NCBI GenBank assembly: GCA_046348365.1
Contig: JAXMEL010000004.1
Coordinates: 682,001-746,000, forward strand
From: JAEUPI01 sp046348365
GTDB lineage: Bacteria > Pseudomonadota > Gammaproteobacteria > Burkholderiales > Burkholderiaceae_C
Direction: 5' to 3'
DNA: 64,000 bases
The stretch's first letter is position 1. The number at the start of each line of letters is the position of its first letter. Below the pieces are notes generated by a model that worked only from the letters and a program-made list of their open reading frames with translations, had not been told where the DNA came from and did no database searches. Positions 51,076 through 61,275 of this stretch are shown here, piece by piece. A program made the translations under genes and the position numbers.

Positions 51076-51615
51076 ATGAGCCTGCACAACGTGAGCCCCG
51101 GCGACAGGGCACCGGAGGAGTTCAACGTGATCATCGAGATCCCGATGAACGCCGACCCGATCAAGTACGAAGTCGACGAGGACACCGGCGCCATCTTCGT
51201 CGACCGTTTCATGTCGACGTCGATGCACTACCCGTGCAACTACGGCTACATCCCCAAGACGCTGGCCGACGACGGTGATCCGGTCGACGTGCTGGTGATC
51301 ACGCCGGTGCCGCTGATCCCCGGCGTGGTGGTCACGTGCCGGCCGATCGGCGTGCTCAAGATGCAGGACGAGGCCGGCGGCGACAACAAGCTGGTCGCGG
51401 TGCCGGTCGACAAGATCCTGTCGCTGTACTCGCAGTGGCGCAAGCCCGAGGACATGAATCCGCTGCGCCTGCAGACGATCCAGCACTTCTTCGAGCACTA
51501 CAAGGATCTCGAAAAGGGCAAGTGGGTCAAGGTGATCGGCTGGGAAGGCCCCGACTCGGCCCGCGCCGAGGTCACCACGGGCATGTCCGCCTGGGCCGAA
51601 CGGCACCGGCGCTGA
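51076..51615 (+). CDS. ppa: Soluble inorganic pyrophosphatase
   Basis: The 179-residue family I enzyme hydrolyses cytoplasmic PPi. The active-site sequence DDGDPVDVLV, the substrate-binding IKYEVDEDTG and YPCNYGYIPKTL segments, and the lysines in KWVKVIGWEG are present. It is divergent from hppA across a 194-base spacer, so the cell has both an energy-conserving and a non-conserving PPi-hydrolysing enzyme at one locus. A TAAAAT hexamer at 51040 could be its -10 box. Confidence 0.96.
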   Translation: MSLHNVSPGDRAPEEFNVIIEIPMNADPIKYEVDEDTGAIFVDRFMSTSMHYPCNYGYIPKTLADDGDPVDVLVITPVPLIPGVVVTCRPIGVLKMQDEAGGDNKLVAVPVDKILSLYSQWRKPEDMNPLRLQTIQHFFEHYKDLEKGKWVKVIGWEGPDSARAEVTTGMSAWAERHRR

Positions 51616-51624
51616 CCCTGCCCT

Positions 51625-51644
51625 GCACGCGCCGCGGCGCGTGC
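51625..51644 (+). repeat. hairpin after ppa
   Basis: GCACGCGCC (51625-51633) pairs with GGCGCGTGC (51636-51644) around two bases. No T run follows, but TACACT at 51646 may be the -10 box of the next gene. It may mark the end of the ppa transcript. Confidence 0.4.
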
Positions 51645-51687
51645 CTACACTGCGGCCTGTTGCCCACCGTCGTGGGCGGGAGAGATC

Positions 51688-54384
51688 ATGCGGTCGCTGG
51701 TCGCCACGTTGTTGATCGTTGCATCGTCCTGGGCTGTCGCGGCGCTCGCGCCCGTGACACAGGTCGAGGGCATCACCGAATACCGCCTGCCCAACGGCAT
51801 GCAGGTGCTGCTGGCGCCTGACGACAGCAAGCCCACGACGACGGTGAATCTCACCGTGCGCGTCGGCTCGCGGCAGGAGAACTACGGCGAGACCGGCATG
51901 GCACACCTGCTCGAGCACATGCTGTTCAAGGGCACGCCGCGCACGCGCAACCCGTGGGCCGAATTCTCCAGGCGCGGGCTGCGCGCCAACGGCACCACCT
52001 GGGTCGACCGCACCAACTACTTCGCCAGCTTCGCTGCCAACGACGACAACCTGCGCTGGTACCTCGCCTGGCTGTCCGACGCGATGGTCAACAGCTACGT
52101 CGCCCGGCGCGACCTCGACACCGAGATGACGGTGGTGCGCAACGAGATGGAGATGGGCGAGAACAGCGCGGGGCGCATCCTGTTCGAGAAGACGCTTGCC
52201 GCGATGTATCAGTGGCACAACTACGGCAAGTCGACGATCGGTGCGCGCTCCGACGTGGAGAACGTCGACATCGCCCATCTGCAGGCGTTCTACAAGACCT
52301 ACTACCAGCCCGACAACGCCACGCTCATCGTGTCGGGCAAGTTCGAGCCCGCGCGCGTGCTGGCCTGGGTGCAGGGCTCGTTCGGCGCGATCGCGAAGCC
52401 GAAGCGGACGCTGCCGCGCCTGTACACCATCGACCCCGTGCAGGACGGCGAGCGCGCCGTCACCTTGCGCCGCGTCGGCGGCACGCCGATGGTCATGCTC
52501 GGCTACCACGTGCCGCCGGGAGCGCACCCGGATTACGCCGCGGTCGAACTGCTGGCCTCGATCGTCGCCGACAGCCCGGCGGGCCGCGCGCACAAGCGCC
52601 TGGTCGAAGGCGGCCTGGCGGCGTCGGTGTTCGGCGAAACCTTCGCGCTGGCCGACCCCGGCTTCGCGCTGTTCGGTGCCAATCTGGCTGCGGGGCAGGA
52701 CGTGCGCCGCGCCACCGACGAACTCGTGGCCACGGTGGAAGGCCTGGCCGCGGCGCCGCTGAGCGACGAGGAATTCAAGCGCGCCCAGGTGAAGTGGTTG
52801 AAGAACTGGGAGCAGCAGTACACGAATCCGGAGACGGTGGGCGTTGCGCTGTCGGAGACCGTTGCGCAGGGCGACTGGCGGCTGCTGTTCCTGCTGCGCG
52901 ACCGCGTGCGTGCCTTGACGCGCGACGATGTGCAGCGCGTCGCGCAGGCGCGCTTCGTGGCCTCCAACCGCACGCTGGCCAGCTATGTGCCGAGCGACAA
53001 GCCCGAGCGCGCACCGAACCCCGAGCGCGTGGACGTGGCGCGCGAGATGCGATCGTTCAAGCCGCAGCCGGCCGCTGCCGCGGTGCCGCCGTTCGACACC
53101 TCGCCGGCGAACATCGACGCGAAGACGCAGCGCTCGGCTCTGGCCAACGGCATGAAGTTCGCCTTGCTGCCCAAGCCCACGCGCGGCCAGGTGGTGCGCC
53201 TGGCGATGCGCCTGCGCGTCGGCGACGAGCGCAGCCTGCAAGGTCAGCGCGAGGTGTCGGAGTTCGTCGCCGCGATGCTCGACAAGGGTGCGGGCACGCT
53301 GAGCCGGCAGCAGATCCAGGACCGGCTCGATGCGCTGAAGGCCGAGCTGGGCATCGCCTCGAGCGGCGACGAGGTCACCGTGACGCTGCTCGCGCGGCGC
53401 GACACCGTGGCCGACGCGATAGCGCTCGTCGGCCAGCTGCTGCGCGAGCCCACGTTCCCGCAGGCGGCGCTCGACGAGGTGAAGCGGCAGAACCTGGCGC
53501 AGATCCAGACGCACCGTGACGACCCCGAGGCGCTTGCCGAGAACTGGCTGGCGCGTCGAGGCAATCCTTATGCGCGGGGCGACGTGCGCTACGCACGAAC
53601 CTTCGACGAGCAGATTGCCGATGCGAACGCCGTCACGGTCGAGCAACTGAAGGCCTTTCACGGCAGGCAATACGGTGCGGACCGTGCACAGCTGGCCATG
53701 GTGGGCGACTTCGATCCCGCCGCGGCGCAGCGCGCGCTCGAGGCGGCGTTCGGCACCTGGCAGGCAGCGTCGCCGGCGGCGCGCGTGGCTCGCCCGCTGG
53801 TGCCCGACGCGCCGGGCCGCGAGATCGTGCGCACACCCGACAAGCAGAACGCGGTGCTCGGCGCCCGGCTGCACTGGGCCGTGTCCGACAACGACGCGGT
53901 CTACCCGGCGGTGATGCTGGCGAACTACATCCTCGGCAGCGGCGGCGACTCGCGCCTGTGGACGCGCATCCGCGAACGCGAAGGTCTGTCGTACGGGGTC
54001 TGGACGCAAATCGACTGGGGCGATGTCGACGTGCACTCCGTCTGGACGGCCACGGCGATCTTCGCGCCGGCCAACGGCGTCAAGGTCGAGGCCGCGCTGC
54101 GCGAGGAGATTGCGCGCGCACTGAAAGATGGCTTCACCGACGCCGAGGTGGCCAACGCGCGGCAGGCGTTGCTGAACTTCCGCCGCCTGTCGCGTGCGCA
54201 GGACGATCGCCTTGCGCTGGGCCTGGCGCGCAACCTCGAGCTGAACCGCACCTTCGCGTTCGCCGATCAAATCGACCGCGCCATCGCGCGGCTCACCGCC
54301 AGCCAGGTGTCGCAGGCGCTGCGCAGCTACCTGAAGCCCGAAGCCATGGCGATGGTGCTGGCGGGCGACTTCAAGCAGCCGTGA
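51688..54384 (+). CDS. Secreted M16-family zinc metallopeptidase (two-half pitrilysin type)
   Basis: The 898-residue protein has a signal peptide (MRSLVATLLIVASSWAVAAL) and two fused M16 halves. The first contains the inverted zinc motif HLLEH (His73, Glu76 catalytic, His77) with the downstream ligand region ENSAGRILFEKTLAAMY. The second half, from about residue 480, lacks the zinc motif, as usual for the chamber-closing half. It should degrade peptides in the periplasm. GGAGAGATC precedes the ATG. The next gene is convergent, with its stop 9 bases away. Confidence 0.93.
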   Translation: MRSLVATLLIVASSWAVAALAPVTQVEGITEYRLPNGMQVLLAPDDSKPTTTVNLTVRVGSRQENYGETGMAHLLEHMLFKGTPRTRNPWAEFSRRGLRANGTTWVDRTNYFASFAANDDNLRWYLAWLSDAMVNSYVARRDLDTEMTVVRNEMEMGENSAGRILFEKTLAAMYQWHNYGKSTIGARSDVENVDIAHLQAFYKTYYQPDNATLIVSGKFEPARVLAWVQGSFGAIAKPKRTLPRLYTIDPVQDGERAVTLRRVGGTPMVMLGYHVPPGAHPDYAAVELLASIVADSPAGRAHKRLVEGGLAASVFGETFALADPGFALFGANLAAGQDVRRATDELVATVEGLAAAPLSDEEFKRAQVKWLKNWEQQYTNPETVGVALSETVAQGDWRLLFLLRDRVRALTRDDVQRVAQARFVASNRTLASYVPSDKPERAPNPERVDVAREMRSFKPQPAAAAVPPFDTSPANIDAKTQRSALANGMKFALLPKPTRGQVVRLAMRLRVGDERSLQGQREVSEFVAAMLDKGAGTLSRQQIQDRLDALKAELGIASSGDEVTVTLLARRDTVADAIALVGQLLREPTFPQAALDEVKRQNLAQIQTHRDDPEALAENWLARRGNPYARGDVRYARTFDEQIADANAVTVEQLKAFHGRQYGADRAQLAMVGDFDPAAAQRALEAAFGTWQAASPAARVARPLVPDAPGREIVRTPDKQNAVLGARLHWAVSDNDAVYPAVMLANYILGSGGDSRLWTRIREREGLSYGVWTQIDWGDVDVHSVWTATAIFAPANGVKVEAALREEIARALKDGFTDAEVANARQALLNFRRLSRAQDDRLALGLARNLELNRTFAFADQIDRAIARLTASQVSQALRSYLKPEAMAMVLAGDFKQP

Positions 54385-54393
54385 GCGGGCAGC

Positions 54394-55566
54394 TCAACCG
54401 CTGCGCTTGAACGGATCGCGCTCGGCGAGTTCGTCGACGTAGGCGTCGACGCCGAGCCCCTCGGCGCGCAGGTGGTCGTCCACGGCCTGGGCGAACGCCG
54501 GGTGGGCGAGGCGATGCGCCGAACGCATGCGCACGGGCAACAGGCCGCGCGCCATCTTGTGCTCGCCCTGGGCGCCACCTTCGAACGTGCGCACGCCGTG
54601 CGCGATGCACCATTGCAGCGGCTGGTAGTAGCAGGCCTCGAAGTGCAGGCAGTCCACCTGCTCCAGCGCGCCCCAGTAGCGTCCGTAGGCCGCGCGGCGT
54701 GCTGCGTCCCACGCGATGAGCGATGCGGCGATCGCGGCGCCGCCGCGCTCGGCCACGAACATCACCCAGTGCTGGGGCGGGGCAGCGGCCATCGCGCCGA
54801 AGAACGCTCGCGTCAGGTAGGGCGTGGAGCGATGCGCGCGATAGGTGCGGACGTAGCAGCGGTAGAACAAGTCCCACGCCGCTTTGTCGATCTCACGCTG
54901 CTGCAACACGCGAAACGTCACGCCGGCCTCGGCCACGCGGCGCCGCTCCTGATGGATCTTCTTGCGCTTGTCGCGCTGCAGGCGCGCGAGAAAGGCCTCG
55001 AAGTCCGACGGCTCGCCCGCGTCGGCAGCGCGCCAGTGGAACTGCACCGTCTGGCGCGTCATCCAGCCGGCGCTCGCGAGGGCCGCGGCGTCGGCCTCGT
55101 CGTGGAACAGCACGTGGGCGGAGGACAGCGCCTCGTCGCGCTCGATCCGCCGCAGCGCGGCGACGAGCGCCTCGCGCGCCGCATCGTCTTCGGCCAGCAG
55201 CCGCGTGCCCGGCACCGGCGTGAACGGCACGGCCACCAGCAGCTTGGGGTAGTAGTCCAGCCCATGGCGCGCATAGGCATCGGCCCAGGCCCAGTCGAAC
55301 ACGTACTCGCCGAACGAATGGGCCTTGATGTAGGCCGGCGCCGCCGCCGCGAGCCGGCCGTGCGACCACAGCGTCACGAAGCGGGGCGTCCAGCCGGTGC
55401 GCGGCACGGCGCTGCCCGACGCATGCAGCGCGGCGAGGTATTCGTGGCGCATGAACAGCGTCGGCTGCGCCTGCGCGTCGAGCAGGGCGTTCCATGCCCG
55501 CGCGTCGAGCTTCGACGGGTCGTCGAAAACGCGGATGACATAATCGTTCGAGGATCTCGCGTTCAC
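54394..55566 (-). CDS. GNAT/FemAB-like acyltransferase (peptidogalycan biosynthesis-type)
   Basis: The 390-residue protein resembles the COG3146 group: a GNAT fold duplicated as in FemAB, with segments SFGEYVFDWAWADAYARHGLDYYPKLL, LQRDKRKKIHQERRRV and FEGGAQGEHKMARGLLP. Members are annotated as GNAT N-acetyltransferases of unknown substrate. No signal peptide is seen. Its start codon is only 17 bases from the divergent nadE start, so the promoters must overlap the coding regions. Function is a family-level guess. Confidence 0.8.
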   Translation of the reverse strand: MNARSSNDYVIRVFDDPSKLDARAWNALLDAQAQPTLFMRHEYLAALHASGSAVPRTGWTPRFVTLWSHGRLAAAAPAYIKAHSFGEYVFDWAWADAYARHGLDYYPKLLVAVPFTPVPGTRLLAEDDAAREALVAALRRIERDEALSSAHVLFHDEADAAALASAGWMTRQTVQFHWRAADAGEPSDFEAFLARLQRDKRKKIHQERRRVAEAGVTFRVLQQREIDKAAWDLFYRCYVRTYRAHRSTPYLTRAFFGAMAAAPPQHWVMFVAERGGAAIAASLIAWDAARRAAYGRYWGALEQVDCLHFEACYYQPLQWCIAHGVRTFEGGAQGEHKMARGLLPVRMRSAHRLAHPAFAQAVDDHLRAEGLGVDAYVDELAERDPFKRSG

Positions 55567-55583
55567 TGCACAGCTCAGTCATC

Positions 55584-57275
<1,692 letters not shown>

Positions 57276-57316
57276 ATCGGACTGACGACAGAACCCGCGA
57301 GATCCCGGAGCCCTTC

Positions 57317-57655
57317 ATGAAACAGATCACCGCCATCATCAAACCCTTCAAGCTCGAAGAGGTGCGCGAGGCGCTGGCCGAGGTCGGCGTGTCGGGCCTC
57401 ACGGTCACCGAAGTCAAGGGGTTCGGGCGCCAGAAGGGCCACACCGAGCTGTACCGCGGTGCCGAGTACGTCGTGGACTTTCTGCCGAAGGTCAAGATCG
57501 AGGTGGTGGTCAAGGACGGCGACGTCGATCGCTGCATCGATGCCATCGTCAAGGCCGCCAAGACCGGCAAGATCGGCGACGGCAAGATCTTCGTCACCGA
57601 CGTCGAGCAGGTGGTGCGCATCCGCACCGGCGAGACCGACGAAGCCGCCGTCTGA
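57317..57655 (+). CDS. glnB: Nitrogen regulatory protein P-II (GlnB)
   Basis: The 112-residue PII protein starts MKQITAIIKPFKLEEVREAL and has the T-loop GRQKGHTELYRGAEYVVDFLP with uridylylation site Tyr51, the B-loop KTGKIGDGKIFV and C-loop RIRTGETDEAAV. It signals nitrogen and energy status to targets such as glutamine synthetase adenylyltransferase. No amtB is adjacent, supporting GlnB over GlnK. It is convergent with the LOG-family gene. Confidence 0.96.
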   Translation: MKQITAIIKPFKLEEVREALAEVGVSGLTVTEVKGFGRQKGHTELYRGAEYVVDFLPKVKIEVVVKDGDVDRCIDAIVKAAKTGKIGDGKIFVTDVEQVVRIRTGETDEAAV

Positions 57656-57681
57656 GCGCCGGGCCTCTCTGACGCGGCCGA

Positions 57682-58269
57682 TCAGATCCGTCTGAAATCG
57701 TCGGGCGCCGTGGCGCGCGCGGCCTTGTCGGCCAGCGTCTGCAGCAGTCGCGCCGGGTCGTCGTCGATGTCGATCATCGCGATCTGCTCGTGCGTCATGA
57801 AGCCTGCGTCTCGCGCGCGCTCGATCATCGTCGCCAGCGGTTCGTAGTAGCGCTCCACGTCGAGCAGGCCGATCGGCCGGTCGTGGTAGGCGAGGTGCCG
57901 CCAGCTCCACACTTCGAACAGCTCCTCGAACGTGCCGATGCCGCCGGGCAGCGCGACGAAGGCGTCGGCGCGGTCGGCCATCAGGCGCTTGCGCTCGTGC
58001 ATGGTCTGCACGACGTGCAGTTCGTGCAGACCGCGGTGCCCCAGCTCGCGCTGCATCAGCGACTCCGGAATCACGCCGGTCACCCGGGCACCGGCGGCCA
58101 GCGCGGCATCGGCCACCAGCCCCATCAGCCCGGCGCGGCCGCCGCCGTACACGAGCTGCCAGCCGCGGCGGCCGACCTGCGTGCCCAGCTCGACGGCCGC
58201 ATCGCGGATGCGAGCGCTCTCGCCGCTGCGCGAGCCGCAGTAGACGCAGACGGTCGGCGCCCGGCTCAT
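57682..58269 (-). CDS. LOG-family (TIGR00730) nucleotide phosphoribohydrolase
   Basis: The 195-residue Rossmann protein has both LOG motifs, GGGRAGLMG and PGGIGTFEE. Such enzymes release the base from 5'-monophosphate nucleosides (cytokinin riboside monophosphates or AMP). It is the last gene of a reverse-strand run in which each gene overlaps the next by four bases, here with dgkA. The physiological role in bacteria is not clear. Confidence 0.9.
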   Translation of the reverse strand: MSRAPTVCVYCGSRSGESARIRDAAVELGTQVGRRGWQLVYGGGRAGLMGLVADAALAAGARVTGVIPESLMQRELGHRGLHELHVVQTMHERKRLMADRADAFVALPGGIGTFEELFEVWSWRHLAYHDRPIGLLDVERYYEPLATMIERARDAGFMTHEQIAMIDIDDDPARLLQTLADKAARATAPDDFRRI

Positions 58270-58658
58270 CGGGCGAACCATCGCAGGTAGATCGCGCTGA
58301 GCCAGATGCCGGCGCACAGCAGCAAGGCGAGCATCACCGCGGCGCTGCCGAGGTCCTTGGCGTACTTGGCCAGCGGATGATGCTCGAGCGAGATGCGGTC
58401 GACCGTGGCTTCGATCGCCGAGTTCAGCAGTTCGACGATCAGCACCAGCACCACCGAGCCGGCGAGTGCGACGGCCTGCGCCCACGAGGCGGCCACCCAA
58501 CACGTGGCCGGCAGCATCACGGCTGCGAGCAGCGCTTCCTGCCGGAACGCCGACTCGGTGTGCCACGCCGCGCGCAGCCCTTGCAGCGAATAACCGGCCG
58601 CGTGGGCGATGCGATCGAAGCCCGTGCGGCCCTTGTGCGGATTGGGCGCTGTCGTCAT
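58266..58658 (-). CDS. dgkA: Diacylglycerol kinase DgkA
   Basis: The 130-residue inner-membrane kinase has three hydrophobic segments and the family signature IVELLNSAIEATVDR, followed by AKDLGSAAVML. It phosphorylates diacylglycerol released during membrane-derived oligosaccharide or lipid modification. The start at 58658 overlaps the RDD gene stop, and the stop overlaps the LOG start, both ATGA. Confidence 0.95.
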   Translation of the reverse strand: MTTAPNPHKGRTGFDRIAHAAGYSLQGLRAAWHTESAFRQEALLAAVMLPATCWVAASWAQAVALAGSVVLVLIVELLNSAIEATVDRISLEHHPLAKYAKDLGSAAVMLALLLCAGIWLSAIYLRWFAR

Positions 58659-59197
58659 CGCGCCGATTGTGCCGGCAGCGGCGGCGCAGGTCTGACGTCG
58701 ATGATGCGCGTGCCGCAGGCCACGTCGTGCAGGAACTGCCGATCGGGCCGTGCCCGGGCAAGGAGCACATAGGCCGCCATGCCCGCCGCCACCACCGCGG
58801 TGAGCCCGAGGCCGCTGCGCACGCCGGCATGGTGGGCCGTCGCCAGCGCCGGCACGAACCACAGCCACGCCAGCAGGTAGCGCAGCAGCGCCTGCCACGG
58901 CGGCACCGGCGAGCCGTCGCCGCGCACCACGCGCAGGTGCCAGGTCTTCATCGGCAGCGTCTGGCCGCTGCGCGACCAGAAGCCGACGAAGTAGATGCCC
59001 AGCACGACGAAGACGAAGGCCTGCAGCCCCAGCGTGCCCTGCAGCGCGTGTCGCTGCTGCGTCAGCGACGCGTAGAGCAGGCCGGCCGCCATCACGACGC
59101 CGAACAGGATCACGCCTTCGTAGACCATGCACGCCAGGCGGCGCGTCAGGGCGGGCGGCGGCTTGGCGGCTGCGGCCACGCCGGCGCCGGCGCTCAT
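58655..59197 (-). CDS. RDD-family inner-membrane protein
   Basis: The 180-residue protein has three to four hydrophobic segments (MVYEGVILFGVVMAAGLLY, LQAFVFVVLGIYFVGFW, and one near LGLTAVVAAGMAAYVLLA) and the RDD pattern with RRLACMVYEG at the front and PMKTWHLRVVR in the middle. The family is linked to ion transport or stress but poorly defined. It overlaps the DUF3106 gene upstream and dgkA downstream, so it belongs to the sigma-factor operon. Confidence 0.88.
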   Translation of the reverse strand: MSAGAGVAAAAKPPPALTRRLACMVYEGVILFGVVMAAGLLYASLTQQRHALQGTLGLQAFVFVVLGIYFVGFWSRSGQTLPMKTWHLRVVRGDGSPVPPWQALLRYLLAWLWFVPALATAHHAGVRSGLGLTAVVAAGMAAYVLLARARPDRQFLHDVACGTRIIDVRPAPPLPAQSAR

Positions 59198-59970
59198 GGA
59201 TTCTTCGACGGCGGCTGCGCGTTGCTGCTGGCCGAGCGGGTGGCGGCCCCCTGCGGGCCGCGCTTGGGCAGCAAGGTGGTGCGGTCGACGAATCCGGGCG
59301 TGGCGGCGATCTTGGGCATGCCGCTCTGCTGGTGGGCGGGCGGCTTGGGTTCGCGCGTCACCAGCGTCGTGGTCGCCCCCGGTGCGGCTTGCACCACCGT
59401 GGGAGCCACCGCCTTGGCGGGCGCCTTGGTCAGCGACGGATTGGCCACGATGTTGCGCTTGGCCGCCGAGGTCGGCGGCGCGCTGCCCTGCGGTCCGCCG
59501 GGCGCCGCGGCAGGCTTGGAGCGGCTGGCCAGGGCCTGGCGCTCGCCCTCGGGCAGGGCCTGGTAGGCCTGCCACATGGCTTGCCGGTCCTGCGCCGGCA
59601 TCTGCTTGGTTTCCTGGAAGTTCAACCGCGCACGGGCCCGCTCAGACGGGCTCAGGCGCGCCCAGTCGGCCATGCGGCCGTGCAGGCGTTGCTGCTCTTC
59701 GGCCGGCAATTGCGGGAAGCGGCGCGCGATGGCGAGCCATTTCGCCTTGCGGCTGGCGTCGATGCCGCTCCAGTCGGCCTGCAGCGGCGCCAGCGCGGAG
59801 CGTTGCTGCGGCGAGAGCGACTGCCACGCCGGCCCGCCCGTGTTGGCCGCGGTGCGCACGGGCGCAGTGCCCGCAGCGGCATGCTGCGCGACGACCGCGC
59901 CGCTCAGCGCGACCGCCGCGGCGCCGATCAGCGCTGCGGCGAGAACGCGAGGGCGCAGGCGGCGGTTCAT
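59194..59970 (-). CDS. DUF3106 periplasmic protein
   Basis: The 258-residue protein has a signal peptide (VLAAALIGAAAVALSGAVVA) and a helical DUF3106 domain at about residues 45-150. It carries repeated LSPxQR/LPxxER-type units (SLSPQQRSALAPL, RLSPSERARARL, ALPEGERQAL) that recall LTxxQ-motif proteins such as CpxP. The C-terminal 100 residues are Pro/Ala-rich. It follows the DUF3619 gene by 13 bases. A periplasmic sensing or chaperone role beside an ECF sigma factor is plausible but inferred. Confidence 0.83.
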   Translation of the reverse strand: MNRRLRPRVLAAALIGAAAVALSGAVVAQHAAAGTAPVRTAANTGGPAWQSLSPQQRSALAPLQADWSGIDASRKAKWLAIARRFPQLPAEEQQRLHGRMADWARLSPSERARARLNFQETKQMPAQDRQAMWQAYQALPEGERQALASRSKPAAAPGGPQGSAPPTSAAKRNIVANPSLTKAPAKAVAPTVVQAAPGATTTLVTREPKPPAHQQSGMPKIAATPGFVDRTTLLPKRGPQGAATRSASSNAQPPSKNP

Positions 59971-59983
59971 CGGCGGCAGCAGC

Positions 59984-60451
59984 TTACTCGTGGTCGCGAG
60001 GCGTGCGCAGGTATTCAGCGAATCCCGGGTCACTGTAGGCCTGGGGCGGCAATTCGTCGACCAGCAGCGCGGCGTCGACTTCGGCCGCCGCCGAGATCTG
60101 CTCCTGGTTGTAGCGGTGCTGGATGAACAGCAGCCCGCCGACGAGCACCACCACCGGCAGCGCCGACGCGAGCCGCAGCCACCACGACGGCGGCCCCGCC
60201 AGCACGGCCGCGCCGCCGGCCTGGGCGGCAACGAGCGCGGCCGGAGCGGCGGACAGCTTGCGCAGTGCGCGTGCCCGATCCAGCGCTTGCTCGCGGGCGA
60301 CGCGCAGGCGCTCGGTGATGTCGTGCGGCAGCTCGTCGGCCGTGGCCGACAGGCGATTGACGATGCGCAACGCGACGCGGGCTTCGAGCGCATCGGCCTG
60401 CGAAGGGGGTGCCGCGAACGCGACGGGATGCTTGATGGTGCGGGCAGTCAT
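59984..60451 (-). CDS. DUF3619 single-pass membrane protein, possible anti-sigma factor
   Basis: The 155-residue protein has a cytoplasmic N-terminal part of about 88 residues rich in charged helices (DALEARVALRIVNRLSATA, ITERLRVAREQALDRARAL), one membrane segment at about 91-111 (LRLASALPVVVLVGGLLFI) and a short acidic periplasmic tail. This is the layout of membrane anti-sigma factors. Its ATG overlaps the stop of the ECF sigma gene in ATGA form, as sigma/anti-sigma pairs often do. It has no HxxxCxxC zinc motif. Anti-sigma function is inferred. Confidence 0.8.
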   Translation of the reverse strand: MTARTIKHPVAFAAPPSQADALEARVALRIVNRLSATADELPHDITERLRVAREQALDRARALRKLSAAPAALVAAQAGGAAVLAGPPSWWLRLASALPVVVLVGGLLFIQHRYNQEQISAAAEVDAALLVDELPPQAYSDPGFAEYLRTPRDHE

Positions 60452-61014
60452 GGTGTGATTCCCCTCGCGCGCAGAGCCTTCGCCAGCGCATGGACCGCTC
60501 GGGAACAGTGGGTTTTCACGCTGCCCTCGGAACAACCCATGGCCGCCGCCGTTTCGGCCACGTCGAGTTCCTCCCAGTAACGGAGCAGGAACGCTTCGCG
60601 TTGACGCTGCGGCAGCTGTTGCACTTCGTGGTCGATCAGTTGCAGGATCTGGGCCCGCCCGACGCTGTCGGCGGCGCTTTCGGCGCCCAAGGCGCCATCC
60701 ATCGACTCCAGAGTTTCCAGCAGATCGAACTCGCCACCCTCGGGATCGGTGTCGAAGTCCGAGAAGTTTTGCACCACCGCGTTGCGCACCCGCTGGCGGC
60801 GGAACCAGTCCATCGTCGCGTTGGACATGATGCGCTGGAACAGCAGCGGCAGTTCGGCCGGCGGCCGATCCGCGTACTTTTCCGCGAGTCGGATCATCGA
60901 GTCCTGCACGATGTCCAGCGCGGCCTCGTCGTTGCGGACCGCATAGGCCGTGCGCTTGAAGGCACGCCGCTCGACGCTCTTGAGGAAGTCGGAAAGTTCT
61001 TTGTCGGTCGCCAA
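60448..61014 (-). CDS. ECF-type RNA polymerase sigma factor
   Basis: The 188-residue product has sigma region 2 (NDEAALDIVQDSMIRLAEKY and IMSNATMDWFRRQR) and region 4 (LPQRQREAFLLRYWEELDVAETAAAMGCSEGSVKTH, the helix-turn-helix). The start is placed at TTG 61014 (xATDKELSDFLKSVERRAF) because homologous proteins begin there as I recall; no good ribosome-binding site is seen and a TTG 126 bases upstream is possible. CATAAT on the reverse strand near 61068 could be its -10 box. It leads an operon with DUF3619, DUF3106 and RDD proteins. Confidence 0.88.
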   Translation of the reverse strand: MATDKELSDFLKSVERRAFKRTAYAVRNDEAALDIVQDSMIRLAEKYADRPPAELPLLFQRIMSNATMDWFRRQRVRNAVVQNFSDFDTDPEGGEFDLLETLESMDGALGAESAADSVGRAQILQLIDHEVQQLPQRQREAFLLRYWEELDVAETAAAMGCSEGSVKTHCSRAVHALAKALRARGITP

Positions 61015-61120
61015 AGGGGGGAGCCCGTTGCGCCTCCAGTCCGGCCCCGGCTGGAGCGGGGCGATTATGTCACCGGGCTTTCGCTGCCCGGGCCGTGCTG
61101 GACCGCTCGCGCCGCGGTGC

Positions 61121-61126
61121 GATAAT
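61121..61126 (+). promoter_or_regulatory. candidate -10 box of ilvB promoter
   Basis: GATAAT lies 150 bases before ilvB, with TGGACC (four of six -35 matches) 16 bases upstream at 61099-61104. It would give a leader of about 145 bases. No leader peptide rich in Ile, Leu or Val and no terminator was found in that leader. Confidence 0.45.
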
Positions 61127-61275
61127 GTTGCCTCGCACAAGAGCTCGCTCGGTCAGCGACCGGCATCCGACCCGGATGCGGCCGCGCTCGACCAACAAGG
61201 TCCCGATTCCGCCTCACGAGGGCGCGAGGAGGGGTACCGACGGTTTTTCGTTAGAGAAATTCGCTGAGGTTCGAC

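Noticed and set aside
48569..51079. 836-residue forward open frame antisense to hppA
   Set aside because: His/Asp/Arg/Gly-biased shadow of a highly conserved gene; no start context or recognisable motif.
61177..61260. possible leader peptide for ilvBHC
   Set aside because: The ATG frame in the leader runs on without a stop into the ilvB region and is not enriched in Ile, Leu or Val; no terminator follows.
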